64,000 bases of DNA from Chryseobacterium cucumeris (lineage in GTDB: Bacteria > Bacteroidota > Bacteroidia > Flavobacteriales > Weeksellaceae). Position 1 is the stretch's first letter. Every line of letters starts with the position of its first letter. Shown here one piece after another: positions 16,172 through 24,611 of this stretch. Under the pieces are notes generated by a model. It made no database searches and was not told the DNA's origin. It worked only from the letters and a program-made list of their open reading frames with translations. Where the stretch lies: positions 806,001 to 870,000 of the forward strand of contig NZ_CP068760.1 in NCBI RefSeq assembly GCF_016775705.1, in the 5' to 3' direction. A program made the position numbers and the translations under genes.

Positions 16172-17362
16172 ATGAAGAGATTTTCGAGTCTGTTTGCCCT
16201 GTTTATTTCGATCGTGGCATTCTCCCAACAACAAGGAAAACTGAGAAAAGTAGCAACCGTAGGTTTCTTAAATGTAGAAAACCTTTGGGATACTATTCGT
16301 TCAGCAGATTATATAGACGGAACCAAGGATATTAAGAATCCGGCATTCCACAGAAGTATTCCTATGGATTCTATTAAGTTTCTTGAAGCTGAAAAATATG
16401 ACGGGCCATGGAGTGACGGGGCTTTAATTGGTAAAAAAGTAGTAAGAGAACAAGGGGGTTCTGAAGAATTTACCCCAAAAAGCCCAAAGAATTACGGAAG
16501 TAAAATTTATAAAGCAAAACTGGCTAACGAAGCTAAGGTAATTTCTGAAATGGGAGCTCAGTATACCAAAACAGCTCCGGCAGTAGTAGGCTTGATTGAG
16601 GTTGAAAACAGACAGGTAATCCAGGATCTTGTGAATGAACCTGCCTTAAAAAAATATGATTACGGAATTATACACTACAATTCTTATGATTACCGAGGAA
16701 TCGACGTAGCACTGATCTATCAGAAAAGAAGATTCACCCCTACCAATTCATTAAAAAAAGAACTGGTTATTTACGGTGACAACGGAAGAAGAGAATATAC
16801 AAGAGATATCCTTGTGGTAATAGGATTTTTAGATAATGAAAAAGTAGCATTTTTCATGAACCACTGGCCTTCAAGAAGAGGTGGTGAAGCCATTTCTCTA
16901 CCTAAAAGAAATGCAGCTGCAGCCTTATTAAAACAACAAATGGACAGTGTAAGAGCTGCAGACCCAACGACGAAGCTTTTCGCAATGGGTGACTTTAATG
17001 ATGACCCTGTAAGCCCAAGTTTAAAAAACCACCTGAAAGCTCAGGCGAATCCAAAAGACTTAAGCGAGGAAACACCTTATCTTAATCTGATGTATCCTTT
17101 ATATAAGAAAGGAGTTGCTTCTCTGGCTTATCAGGACGCTCCTAACCTTTTTGACCAGATTATTGTTTCTAAAAATGTAATTTCAGATCAGGTGACTAAA
17201 GAATATTCTGTGTATAAAACAGAAATCTTTGCCCCGGCTTATCTCGTTAATAAAGAAGGAAATTATAAAGGATATCCTTTCAGATCCTGGAATGGAGACC
17301 AGTTCACAGGAGGCTACAGTGATCACTTCCCGGCATTTGTAGTTCTTCAGAAAGAACCATAA
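16172..17362 (+). CDS. Secreted endonuclease/exonuclease/phosphatase-family protein
   Basis: A 396-residue exported metal-dependent phosphodiesterase-fold enzyme with a signal peptide ending IVAFSQ. Family motifs are in order: NVENLWD (metal Asn/Glu region), GLIEVEN (metal Glu), NHWPSRRGG (catalytic His loop), GDFNDDP (Asp/Asn) and GYSDHFP (terminal Asp-His). All catalytic elements are present, so it should be active on DNA, RNA or another phosphodiester outside the cytoplasm; the substrate cannot be told. It is divergent from a TonB receptor and DUF5689 lipoprotein that may import its products. Confidence 0.88.
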   Translation: MKRFSSLFALFISIVAFSQQQGKLRKVATVGFLNVENLWDTIRSADYIDGTKDIKNPAFHRSIPMDSIKFLEAEKYDGPWSDGALIGKKVVREQGGSEEFTPKSPKNYGSKIYKAKLANEAKVISEMGAQYTKTAPAVVGLIEVENRQVIQDLVNEPALKKYDYGIIHYNSYDYRGIDVALIYQKRRFTPTNSLKKELVIYGDNGRREYTRDILVVIGFLDNEKVAFFMNHWPSRRGGEAISLPKRNAAAALLKQQMDSVRAADPTTKLFAMGDFNDDPVSPSLKNHLKAQANPKDLSEETPYLNLMYPLYKKGVASLAYQDAPNLFDQIIVSKNVISDQVTKEYSVYKTEIFAPAYLVNKEGNYKGYPFRSWNGDQFTGGYSDHFPAFVVLQKEP

Positions 17363-17371
17363 AAAATTTAG

Positions 17372-17397
17372 GCACTCTTATTGGAGTGCTTTTTTTA
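17372..17397 (+). terminator. Intrinsic terminator after the nuclease-fold gene
   Basis: A 6-bp stem (GCACTC / GAGTGC) with a six-base loop is followed by eight T residues. Confidence 0.8.
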
Positions 17398-17414
17398 TAT
17401 AAAATATTTGTGTC

Positions 17415-17834
17415 ATGAAAAATATTATTTTATTAGTAATGATTGCATTGGTACCTTTCAGCTGCTTTTCTCAGGAAACGCCGAAGAAAGATAAAGAGCA
17501 ACATGAAATGAAGCCTTCTAAAAATGAAGACGGAGAATGGGACCTTACCGTTATAGATACCCAATTTGATTATTTTATAAATGCTGTTGCCAAACCGATC
17601 AGCCAGTACTCAGAATCTTATCTCAAGACAAAAAATACTTTTTTGGTCAACGAATGGAACAGTTATTATAATTCCGGCAGATACAGAAATATTATAGAAT
17701 CGGGGATAGATTATGATCCCAAGGAAAATTACGGGATCAAGTTTGAATATAAATTATACCAGGTTTTTGTCTATGTAAACTGGAAGTATAAGCTAAGATT
17801 AAATGGATTATCCGGAAGTGATGCGATAAGGTAA
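17415..17834 (+). CDS. DUF6146 exported protein
   Basis: A 139-residue exported protein with a signal sequence ending SCFSQ; the Cys at 17 could form a weak lipobox. The remainder matches DUF6146: EDGEWDLTVIDTQFD, then SYLKTKNTFLVNEWN, then a closing NYGIKFEYKLYQVF segment. This family is confined to Bacteroidota and has no known role. The gene follows the nuclease gene after a terminator, so it is probably expressed alone. Confidence 0.75.
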   Translation: MKNIILLVMIALVPFSCFSQETPKKDKEQHEMKPSKNEDGEWDLTVIDTQFDYFINAVAKPISQYSESYLKTKNTFLVNEWNSYYNSGRYRNIIESGIDYDPKENYGIKFEYKLYQVFVYVNWKYKLRLNGLSGSDAIR

Positions 17835-17855
17835 ATTTTAAAGCATAGTCAATAA

Positions 17856-17884
17856 AAAAGGTTCAGAGTAATTCTGAACCTTTT
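17856..17884. terminator. Bidirectional terminator between DUF6146 and sod
   Basis: A perfect 12-bp stem (AAAAGGTTCAGA / TCTGAACCTTTT) with a five-base loop lies between two convergent genes, with A/T tracts on both sides. Confidence 0.88.
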
Positions 17885-17905
17885 CATTTTTATAATAGCT
17901 GAAAA

Positions 17906-18502
17906 TTATTTATTGAATAATTCTTCTACTTTATCCCAGTTTACTACATCAAAGAACGCAGAAACATAGTCTGGTCTTCTGTTTTGGTAGTTTAAGTAAT
18001 AAGCGTGCTCCCAAACATCTAATCCTAAAACAGGAGTTCCTTTAACGTCTGCTACAGGCATTAACGGGTTGTCCTGGTTTGGCGTAGAAGAAACAGATAC
18101 GGAACCGTCAGCATTTTTTACCAACCAAGCCCATCCTGAACCGAATCTTGTTTTAGCAGCTTCAGAAAAATCAGTTTTGAATTTATCAAAACCTCCGTAG
18201 TTTTCAATAGCAGCTTTTACATTTCCTACCGGTTCTTTGCTTCCTCCGGGAGTTAAAATTTCCCAGAATAAAGAGTGGTTGAAGTGACCTCCTCCGTTAT
18301 TTCTTACAGCTGGTTTATCAGTTCCTGTCTGGCAGATTTCTTCAATAGTTTTTCCTGCTAGTTCAGTTCCTTCAATTGCTTTATTTAAATTGTCAATATA
18401 TGCCTGGTGGTGTTTTGTATGGTGGATTTCCATAGTTCTTGCATCGATCGTTGGCTCTAATGCATCGTATGCATATCCTAGTTTTGGTAATTCAAATGAC
18501 AT
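17906..18502 (-). CDS. sodA: Superoxide dismutase (Mn/Fe family)
   Basis: A 198-residue cytoplasmic enzyme that converts superoxide to peroxide and oxygen. All four metal ligands are present: H27 in [10 protein letters not shown]76 in FNHSLFW, D162 and H166 in DVWEHAYY. The GGHFNHS stretch and NPLMP segment fit the Mn or cambialistic class, but metal choice is not certain from sequence. No signal peptide is seen. It is monocistronic, with a promoter at 18528-18558 and terminators on both sides. Confidence 0.96.
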   Translation of the reverse strand: MSFELPKLGYAYDALEPTIDARTMEIHHTKHHQAYIDNLNKAIEGTELAGKTIEEICQTGTDKPAVRNNGGGHFNHSLFWEILTPGGSKEPVGNVKAAIENYGGFDKFKTDFSEAAKTRFGSGWAWLVKNADGSVSVSSTPNQDNPLMPVADVKGTPVLGLDVWEHAYYLNYQNRRPDYVSAFFDVVNWDKVEELFNK

Positions 18503-18527
18503 AATCTTTATTTTTAATGTTATAATT

Positions 18528-18558
18528 CAAAATTAGCCAATATTTAAGGGATTATCAA
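18528..18558 (-). promoter_or_regulatory. Promoter of sod
   Basis: On the minus strand there is TTG (18556-18558), a 20-base spacer and TAATTTTG (18528-18535). This fits the Bacteroidota TTG-N17-23-TAnnTTTG pattern, 25 bases before the ATG. Confidence 0.65.
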
Positions 18559-18645
18559 GGATTCTGGATTACTTTAATAAATCTTTAACATTGATATATT
18601 GATTTAGAATGAATTAAGTTTTATTTTTTTATGTAATATCAACAA

Positions 18646-18673
18646 AAAGCACGAACCTGATGATCCGTGCTTT
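18646..18673 (-). terminator. Intrinsic terminator after rho
   Basis: An 8-bp stem (AAAGCACG / CGTGCTTT) with a 12-base loop lies 21 bases after the rho stop, with T-rich sequence following on the minus strand. Confidence 0.7.
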
Positions 18674-18693
18674 CTATTTAACAATAATTAAAT

Positions 18694-20523
18694 TTATTTA
18701 TTCATTGACATCAGGAATTCCTCATTATTAAGAGTTCCTTTGATGTTTTTATCTACAAATTCCATCGCTTCCACAGGGTTCATCTCAGAAAGATATTTTC
18801 TAAGAATCCACATTCTCTGTGAAGTTACTTCATCAAGAAGAAGATCATCTCTACGGGTACTTGATGCTACAAGATCAATAGCAGGATAAATTCTTCTGTT
18901 GGCAATTTTTCTGTCTAGCTGAAGTTCCATGTTACCGGTACCTTTGAATTCTTCAAAGATTACTTCATCCATCTTGGATCCTGTATCAATCAATGCTGTT
19001 GCAATGATTGTAAGAGATCCTCCACCTTCAATCTTTCTTGCAGCTCCGAAGAATCTTTTCGGCTTGTGAAGTGCATTGGCATCTACCCCACCGGAAAGTA
19101 CTTTTCCAGATGCCGGAGTTACCGTGTTATATGCTCTTGCCAATCTGGTGATAGAATCCAGCAAGATGACTACATCATGTCCGCATTCTACCATTCTTTG
19201 TGCTTTTGCAAGAACAAGATTGGCTACTTTTACATGTTTTTCAGCAGCTTCATCAAATGTAGAAGCAATTACTTCTGCATTCACACTTCTTTCCATGTCA
19301 GTAACCTCCTCCGGACGTTCATCAATCAGAAGAACCATCATGTATACTTCCGGGTGGTTGGCTGCAATAGAATTAGCAATATCTTTAAGCAGCATCGTCT
19401 TACCTGTTTTAGGCTGTGCAACGATCATTGCTCTCTGTCCTTTTCCGATAGGTGCAAATAAATCTACAATTCGTGTGGACACTGTAGAACCGCTTCCAGC
19501 GAGATTAAATTTCTCTTCAGGGAAAAGCGGGGTAAGATATTCAAAAGCAACACGGTCTTTGATAAATGCAAGATCACGTCCGTTAACTTCTGTAGGTCTT
19601 AATAATGAAAAGTATTTCTCACCTTCTTTCGGAAGTCTTACAATTCCTTTTACTGTATCTCCTGTTTTCAAACCGAAATTTCTGATCTGAGCTGTAGAAA
19701 CATACACATCATCAGGAGAAGAGATATAGCTGAAATCTGAAGAACGTAAAAATCCGTAGTTATCCGGTAAGATTTCCAAAACCCCTTCAATGCTTACCAA
19801 TCCATCGAAATTGAATTCTTTTTTATGGTCATTCTGCTCCTCAACCTTTTCAGAATGTCTGTTTTGATTCTGATTTTGGTTTTGGTGCTGCTGATGTTGC
19901 TGGTTTTGGTTTTTATGTTGGTTTCCACCGTTCTGTGGATGGTTGTGTCCTTTTTGAGGTCTGTTAGCCTGTGGTTGTTGAGGATTGTTAGGCTTTTCTT
20001 CAGCCTGGGCAGGCTCTTGAGGTTCTGTGTTTTTTGGAGTTTCAGTTCTTTCCTGAGATACTTCTGCGTTTGTGGCATTGGTTGAAACTCTTTTTCTTTT
20101 CTTTTTGGCCTGAGCGCCTGCTGCGGTTTCTTCTGTTACCGTGGCTGCTGTGGTTTCCACTTTGGGTTCTTCCGGTTTAATTTCTTCAGGAGCAGCTACC
20201 TTTTCTTCTACTATTTCCTCTGTTTTAGGTTCTACCGGAGCTTTTGCATTTGCTTTTGGCTTGGCTGCTGTTTTTTTAGGGGCAGCTTTTTTTGCCGGGG
20301 CTTTGGCAGGTTTTTCTGCTGGAGCCTCTTCAGTATTTATACTGGCGGTTTCGGTGGCGTTGAAATAATCTTTTGCGACTTTAGGGTTAGAAGCCTGAAA
20401 GTCAAGAATAGCAAAGATCTTGTCATTTTCATTGCTGTTTCTTGCAACTTTAACGCCCAAATCTTTCAAGATTTTAGTCAGTTCCGTTACGGATTTTGAC
20501 CTTAACGTTTCTATGTTAAACAT
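18694..20523 (-). CDS. rho: Transcription termination factor Rho with long disordered insert
   Basis: A 609-residue hexameric RNA helicase that ends transcription. The Rho N-terminal helical domain (1-50) is followed by a large low-complexity insert (about 60-235). Its first part is Ala/Lys/Pro/Glu-rich with a KKKRKR patch, and residues 179-223 are almost wholly Gln, Asn, His and Pro. The cold-shock-like RNA-binding domain (about 240-315) and the ATPase domain follow, with Walker A QPKTGKT at 370-376. Typical Rho is about 420 residues, so the insert explains the extra length. It is divergent from the DUF4293 gene with interleaved promoters. Confidence 0.97.
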   Translation of the reverse strand: MFNIETLRSKSVTELTKILKDLGVKVARNSNENDKIFAILDFQASNPKVAKDYFNATETASINTEEAPAEKPAKAPAKKAAPKKTAAKPKANAKAPVEPKTEEIVEEKVAAPEEIKPEEPKVETTAATVTEETAAGAQAKKKRKRVSTNATNAEVSQERTETPKNTEPQEPAQAEEKPNNPQQPQANRPQKGHNHPQNGGNQHKNQNQQHQQHQNQNQNQNRHSEKVEEQNDHKKEFNFDGLVSIEGVLEILPDNYGFLRSSDFSYISSPDDVYVSTAQIRNFGLKTGDTVKGIVRLPKEGEKYFSLLRPTEVNGRDLAFIKDRVAFEYLTPLFPEEKFNLAGSGSTVSTRIVDLFAPIGKGQRAMIVAQPKTGKTMLLKDIANSIAANHPEVYMMVLLIDERPEEVTDMERSVNAEVIASTFDEAAEKHVKVANLVLAKAQRMVECGHDVVILLDSITRLARAYNTVTPASGKVLSGGVDANALHKPKRFFGAARKIEGGGSLTIIATALIDTGSKMDEVIFEEFKGTGNMELQLDRKIANRRIYPAIDLVASSTRRDDLLLDEVTSQRMWILRKYLSEMNPVEAMEFVDKNIKGTLNNEEFLMSMNK

Positions 20524-20602
20524 ATTTAATGTAAAAATGTAATTAATTGTGAGTAAGAAAAGTAAGTCCGGTGACTTTTGTTTTCAAGTACATTGTATAA
20601 TG

Positions 20603-20633
20603 CAAATCTACACTTATTTTTGAATTGTGCAAA
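20603..20633 (-). promoter_or_regulatory. Promoter of rho
   Basis: On the minus strand TTTG (20630-20633), an exact 19-base spacer and TAGATTTG (20603-20610) form a full consensus promoter. Its -33 element lies inside the spacer of the divergent DUF4293 promoter. Confidence 0.78.
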
Positions 20634-20649
20634 ATTTATATTATTTTTG
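20619..20649 (+). promoter_or_regulatory. Promoter of the DUF4293 gene
   Basis: TTTG (20619-20622), a 19-base spacer and TATTTTTG (20642-20649) form a full consensus promoter 18 bases before the ATG at 20668. It overlaps the rho promoter by 15 bases on the opposite strand. Confidence 0.78.
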
Positions 20650-20667
20650 CCAAGAATTTAATATTCA

Positions 20668-21057
20668 ATGCTACAGAGAATACAAACCATATGGACCTTA
20701 TTAGCAGTTTTAGCTGCGGTTTTCCTTTTTATAACAGGACAGGATGTTGTCATTTCAGACAGTATTCCTTTACTTAATATAGGCTGTATCGTACTTGTTG
20801 TTATCGGAGCATTAAGTATTTTCAGTTTCAAAAACAGAAAAAGACAAATTTTGCTGAATACCATCAGCATCATTATAAACGCTTTGTTGATTGGTGTATT
20901 GGCGTACTGGTTACTAAACTTATCCGGAGGAATTCAAATTCCTGAGAAGGGTATTGAGCCGATTTTCCCATTGATTGCGGTAATCTGTTTGTTCATAGCA
21001 AACATTTATATCCGTAAAGATGAGAGGCTCGTAAAATCTGTAGACAGACTTCGATAG
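20668..21057 (+). CDS. DUF4293 four-helix membrane protein
   Basis: A 129-residue inner-membrane protein with four transmembrane helices, matching DUF4293. This Bacteroidota family starts MLQRIQTIWTLLA and ends with a short basic tail (here KSVDRLR). Function is unknown. The location divergent to rho shares regulatory DNA. A terminator at 21082-21109 isolates it from the peptidase downstream. Confidence 0.85.
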   Translation: MLQRIQTIWTLLAVLAAVFLFITGQDVVISDSIPLLNIGCIVLVVIGALSIFSFKNRKRQILLNTISIIINALLIGVLAYWLLNLSGGIQIPEKGIEPIFPLIAVICLFIANIYIRKDERLVKSVDRLR

Positions 21058-21081
21058 CCTTACAACGATTTTTTGAGTGAG

Positions 21082-21109
21082 AACAGCTTCTTTTAAGGAG
21101 CTGTTTTTT
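21082..21109 (+). terminator. Intrinsic terminator after the DUF4293 gene
   Basis: AACAGCT and AGCTGTT arms enclose a short loop and are followed by a T run. Confidence 0.75.
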
Positions 21110-21155
21110 ATTTGTCGTACACTCTTAATTTATTTTATGTAAATTCATTGCAACT

Positions 21156-21190
21156 TTTGAGTTAAAAATACGACAGATCCTATAACTTTA
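21156..21190 (+). promoter_or_regulatory. Probable promoter of the M28 peptidase gene
   Basis: TTTG (21156-21159), a 23-base spacer and TAACTTTA (21183-21190, one mismatch to TAnnTTTG) lie just before the ATG at 21201. Confidence 0.4.
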
Positions 21191-21200
21191 ATAAAAGACA

Positions 21201-22121
21201 ATGAAAAAGCTAACGTATCTTACTTTATCACTATTCTCCATATTCACTTTTGCTCAGGAGGTTTCCAAAGAAAGAGTAAAGACAGTTCTTTCCACTCTCG
21301 CTTCAGATGAAATGAAAGGCCGTGAAATCGGAACCCTGGAAAATGAAAATGCAGCCAATTACATCGCTGCACTTTTCAAAGAAAATAATCTGGAATACTG
21401 TACCGGAAAATCTTATCTGGTACCTTTTGATTACAATGGAAAGACCGTATACAATGTCTGTGGAATTAAAAAAGGAAAATCTGATCAGTACCTTGGTTTT
21501 TCAGGACATTTTGATCATATCGGAACCAGTGATAAAAGCGGAGATAATATTTATAACGGAGCAGATGATGATGCCAGCGGAATCACGACTCTGGTAGGTA
21601 TCGCCGATTATTTTAAAAACAAAAAACCGGAATTCTCTATGGTGTTCATGGCATTTAATGGAGAAGAGAAAGGAATGCTGGGTTCAAGAGCGATTTCCAC
21701 TGATAAGAATCTGGATCATATTTATAATAAAATGACAGCTCTTTTTAATTTCGAAATGGTTGCTACGGAATCTCAGTGGGGAAAAAATGCATTATATATG
21801 ACGGGAGACGGATTCTCTGACCTTGATGAACTTTTCAATCAAAATGCAGTAAACGGATTAAAAATTAATGCTGACCCTTATGCAAAACAGCAGCTGTTTT
21901 ACCGTTCAGATAATGTAAGCTTTGTCAAAAAGAAAATCATTGCCCATTCATTTTCTACTGTTGATATGACCAAAGCGTCTCATTATCACCATGAAAATGA
22001 TGACATCAACGTTGTCGATTTTGATAATATGACTCAGATCATCAATAATTTGGGAAAAACACTGGATAAACTGAGTCCTAAAAATTTTGCTCCTAAATAC
22101 AATGATCAGGTGAAATTTTAA
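21201..22121 (+). CDS. Exported M28-family zinc peptidase
   Basis: A 306-residue exported aminopeptidase-like enzyme with a signal peptide ending FTFAQ. The co-catalytic zinc ligands are visible: His in GHFDHIG, the bridging Asp in NGADDDASG, Glu-Glu in NGEEKG and a late His in SHYHHENDD. It would trim N-terminal residues from peptides in the periplasm or outside the cell. No accessory PA or C-terminal sorting domain is present. The gene is monocistronic. Confidence 0.9.
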   Translation: MKKLTYLTLSLFSIFTFAQEVSKERVKTVLSTLASDEMKGREIGTLENENAANYIAALFKENNLEYCTGKSYLVPFDYNGKTVYNVCGIKKGKSDQYLGFSGHFDHIGTSDKSGDNIYNGADDDASGITTLVGIADYFKNKKPEFSMVFMAFNGEEKGMLGSRAISTDKNLDHIYNKMTALFNFEMVATESQWGKNALYMTGDGFSDLDELFNQNAVNGLKINADPYAKQQLFYRSDNVSFVKKKIIAHSFSTVDMTKASHYHHENDDINVVDFDNMTQIINNLGKTLDKLSPKNFAPKYNDQVKF

Positions 22122-22136
22122 GTGAAATCATTATAA

Positions 22137-22163
22137 AAAACTGCTCTTTCAGCAGTTTTTTTT
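22137..22163 (+). terminator. Intrinsic terminator after the M28 peptidase gene
   Basis: A 9-bp stem (AAAACTGCT / AGCAGTTTT) with a CTTTC loop is followed by T residues. Confidence 0.85.
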
Positions 22164-22328
22164 ATTAAACAGCAACACCTTACGATTTCCTGTTCTTAAG
22201 CCAAGTTCAGGTTTATTTAAGCAAAAAAATAATGCTTAATAGTGCTGAGTTGTAACAAAAAGACACTTTTTGAAACTTATCCGGTAAAGTAAAACAGGAT
22301 TAAGAACGTCTTATCTTTTAATTTTACG

Positions 22329-22336
22329 TAATTTTG
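22329..22336 (+). promoter_or_regulatory. -7 box for the ABC exporter operon
   Basis: TAATTTTG lies 20 bases before the ATG at 22357. No matching TTG was found at normal spacing. Confidence 0.5.
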
Positions 22337-22356
22337 CTATCCAATTTTTTCATTGA

Positions 22357-24195
22357 ATGAACCAATATATTAAAATACTAAAGTTCGCAAGACCTCACCA
22401 AAAATACATCTACGGAAGTTTGTTTTTCAATCTTATGTATTCTGTATTTCAGATTGCTTCCTTAGGAACTATTCTACCTGTTTTGGGAATGCTTTTCGGA
22501 ACCATTGAGGCTAAAAAATACAGCCATCCCCCTGTGTATTCGGGAGAAATTTTAGATTTTTTCTCCTACGCAAAAGAATATGCCAATTACTATGTTCAGA
22601 GTTTAGTAACCCAGTATGGAGCACTTAACGTTTTGGCGTGGCTTTGCGTGGTAACAGCGTTTATGTTTTTACTGAGAAACCTTTTCAGATATTTAGGTTC
22701 ATTTTTATTGATCAATTACCGTGTAGGGGTTACTAAAGACCTTCGTGGAGCAATGTACAGAAAGATTCTTGCTTTACCTGTTTCCTTTTTTACAGAAAGC
22801 AGAAAGGGAGATCTGATGTCCCGTATGTCCAATGATGTGGGTGAAGTTGAAGGGAATATTTTAGGAAGTTTAGTTGAATTAATCAATGCACCTTTCATGC
22901 TGATCAGTACATTGGTGACTCTTTTCTTTTTAAGTACAGAAATGACTCTTTTCTCACTTCTGGTATTACCGGTAATGGGAACTATGATTGCTTTAATTGG
23001 AAAAAGTCTGAAAAAAGACTCCCACGAAGCACAGAATGAAATGGGGAATATCTTCTCAATTGTAGACGAAACATTGAAATCTACAAAGGTTATTAAAATT
23101 TTTAGTGCAGAAAAAATAATGGACAACCGTTTTATGCAGTCTATGCAGAGATGGATTAACAGTTCTATAAGTCTGGGAAGAAAAAAAGAATTAGCATCTC
23201 CGATGAGCGAATTTTTAGGTTCAGTAACATTCTTAATTATTGCTTGGTATGGGGGAAAACAAATCATTGTAGAACAAAGTATTTCACCTGCAGATTTTTT
23301 GGTTTTCCTGGGTATTTTCTTCCAGATTTTACCTCCTGTGAAAAGTTTATCTCAATCTATTTCGAATGTTCAGAAGGGTGAAGCTTCTCTTGAAAGAGTT
23401 TTAGCTATTCTTGATGCTGATGTGAAAATTGACGAAGTACCCAATCCTGTTTCTATCTCAACATTAAAGCATTCTATCGAATTTAATAATATTGGTTTTT
23501 ATTACGATAAAGATCATACGATTCTTAAAAACTTCTCCCTTTCTATTCCAAAAGGGAAAACGGTTGCTCTTGTTGGGCAAAGTGGAAGTGGTAAAACAAC
23601 GATTGCCAATTTATTAGCAAGATTTTATGATGTTTCGGAAGGAGAAATTCTGATTGACGGAACAGATATCAAACATTTAAAACTACAGGAATACCGTAAG
23701 CTATTGGGAATGGTAACCCAGGAATCTGTATTATTCAATGATTCCGTTTACAATAATATTCTGATGGGTAAACCTGATGCCACCAGAGAAGAAGTGATTG
23801 CAGCCGCTAAAATTGCCAATGCAGATGCATTTATCACCACACTTCCTGAAGGATATGATTCCAATATCGGAGATGACGGAGGTAAACTTTCCGGAGGTCA
23901 GAAACAAAGGGTTTCTATTGCCAGAGCGGTATTGAAGAACCCACCGATCATGATTCTTGATGAAGCAACTTCAGCTTTGGATACAGAATCCGAAAGATTC
24001 GTACAGGATGCACTGGAGAAGATGATGGAAAACAGAACTTCTTTAGTGATTGCCCACCGTCTTTCAACCATTCAGAAAGCAGACTGGATTGTAGTGATGG
24101 AAAAAGGTGATATCGTAGAACAGGGAACCCACCACGACCTGATTGCAAAAAGAGGAATGTATCACAAACTTGTCGAACTTCAAAACTTCGACTAA
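22357..24195 (+). CDS. MsbA-like ABC transporter, fused permease and ATPase
   Basis: A 612-residue half-transporter that works as a homodimer to flip lipids or export hydrophobic compounds. Six transmembrane helices occupy about residues 15-340. The ATPase domain carries Walker A GQSGSGKT, signature LSGGQKQR, Walker B IMILDEATSALD and the H-loop IAHRLST. Length and order match MsbA/lipid flippases of Bacteroidota, but drug exporters look alike, so MsbA is a likely rather than certain identity. A DUF1801 gene begins 18 bases after the stop. Confidence 0.9.
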   Translation: MNQYIKILKFARPHQKYIYGSLFFNLMYSVFQIASLGTILPVLGMLFGTIEAKKYSHPPVYSGEILDFFSYAKEYANYYVQSLVTQYGALNVLAWLCVVTAFMFLLRNLFRYLGSFLLINYRVGVTKDLRGAMYRKILALPVSFFTESRKGDLMSRMSNDVGEVEGNILGSLVELINAPFMLISTLVTLFFLSTEMTLFSLLVLPVMGTMIALIGKSLKKDSHEAQNEMGNIFSIVDETLKSTKVIKIFSAEKIMDNRFMQSMQRWINSSISLGRKKELASPMSEFLGSVTFLIIAWYGGKQIIVEQSISPADFLVFLGIFFQILPPVKSLSQSISNVQKGEASLERVLAILDADVKIDEVPNPVSISTLKHSIEFNNIGFYYDKDHTILKNFSLSIPKGKTVALVGQSGSGKTTIANLLARFYDVSEGEILIDGTDIKHLKLQEYRKLLGMVTQESVLFNDSVYNNILMGKPDATREEVIAAAKIANADAFITTLPEGYDSNIGDDGGKLSGGQKQRVSIARAVLKNPPIMILDEATSALDTESERFVQDALEKMMENRTSLVIAHRLSTIQKADWIVVMEKGDIVEQGTHHDLIAKRGMYHKLVELQNFD

Positions 24196-24213
24196 TCTTA
24201 TAACTGAATTACA

Positions 24214-24561
24214 ATGAATCCTATACAAGAGTATTTCTACAGAATCGAAGAGCCTGAAAGAAGTACTCTTTTATTTTTGCGTGATACGATCTTAGCTTCA
24301 GATCCGGAAAATATTACAGAAACATTCAGTTTCGGGCTTCCGTTTATCAAATACAAAAAGAAAATGCTGTGCTATTTCTATTACAGCAAAAAATACAAAA
24401 AGCACTACCTGAGTTTTTATCATGGTGACCGGCTTGATTATCCTGAATTGATCCAGGACGGCAGAAAGAAGTTTAAAATCCTTCTTATTGATACGGAGGA
24501 GGATATTCCCGTAGAATTCATATTAAACCTTGTACAGGAAGTTAAAAGACATATAAAATAA
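24214..24561 (+). CDS. DUF1801 (YdhG-like) protein
   Basis: A 115-residue cytoplasmic protein of the DUF1801/YdhG family. The family pattern is clear: an N-terminal helix, then ETFSFGLPFIKYKKKMLCYF, then LSFYHGDRL and the closing DIPVEFILNLVQEV helix. The biochemical role is not established. It lies 18 bases behind the ABC exporter, so it is probably co-transcribed, without an obvious functional link. Confidence 0.85.
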   Translation: MNPIQEYFYRIEEPERSTLLFLRDTILASDPENITETFSFGLPFIKYKKKMLCYFYYSKKYKKHYLSFYHGDRLDYPELIQDGRKKFKILLIDTEEDIPVEFILNLVQEVKRHIK

Positions 24562-24564
24562 AAA

Positions 24565-24592
24565 ACTCCGGCACGAATAATCATGCCGGAGT
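24565..24592. terminator. Bidirectional terminator
   Basis: A perfect 9-bp stem (ACTCCGGCA / TGCCGGAGT) with a ten-base loop lies between the convergent DUF1801 and surface-protein genes. The minus-strand side has the better T run. Confidence 0.85.
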
Positions 24593-24611
24593 CATCTTTA
24601 AAAACCTTTTA

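Noticed and set aside
19076..19690. A 204-residue open frame antisense to rho
   Set aside because: It mirrors the highly conserved Rho ATPase region and has no family resemblance; codon structure of rho explains it.
22716..23267. A 183-residue open frame antisense to the ABC exporter
   Set aside because: The sense strand encodes a clear ABC permease with matching reading frame; the antisense product shows no domain.
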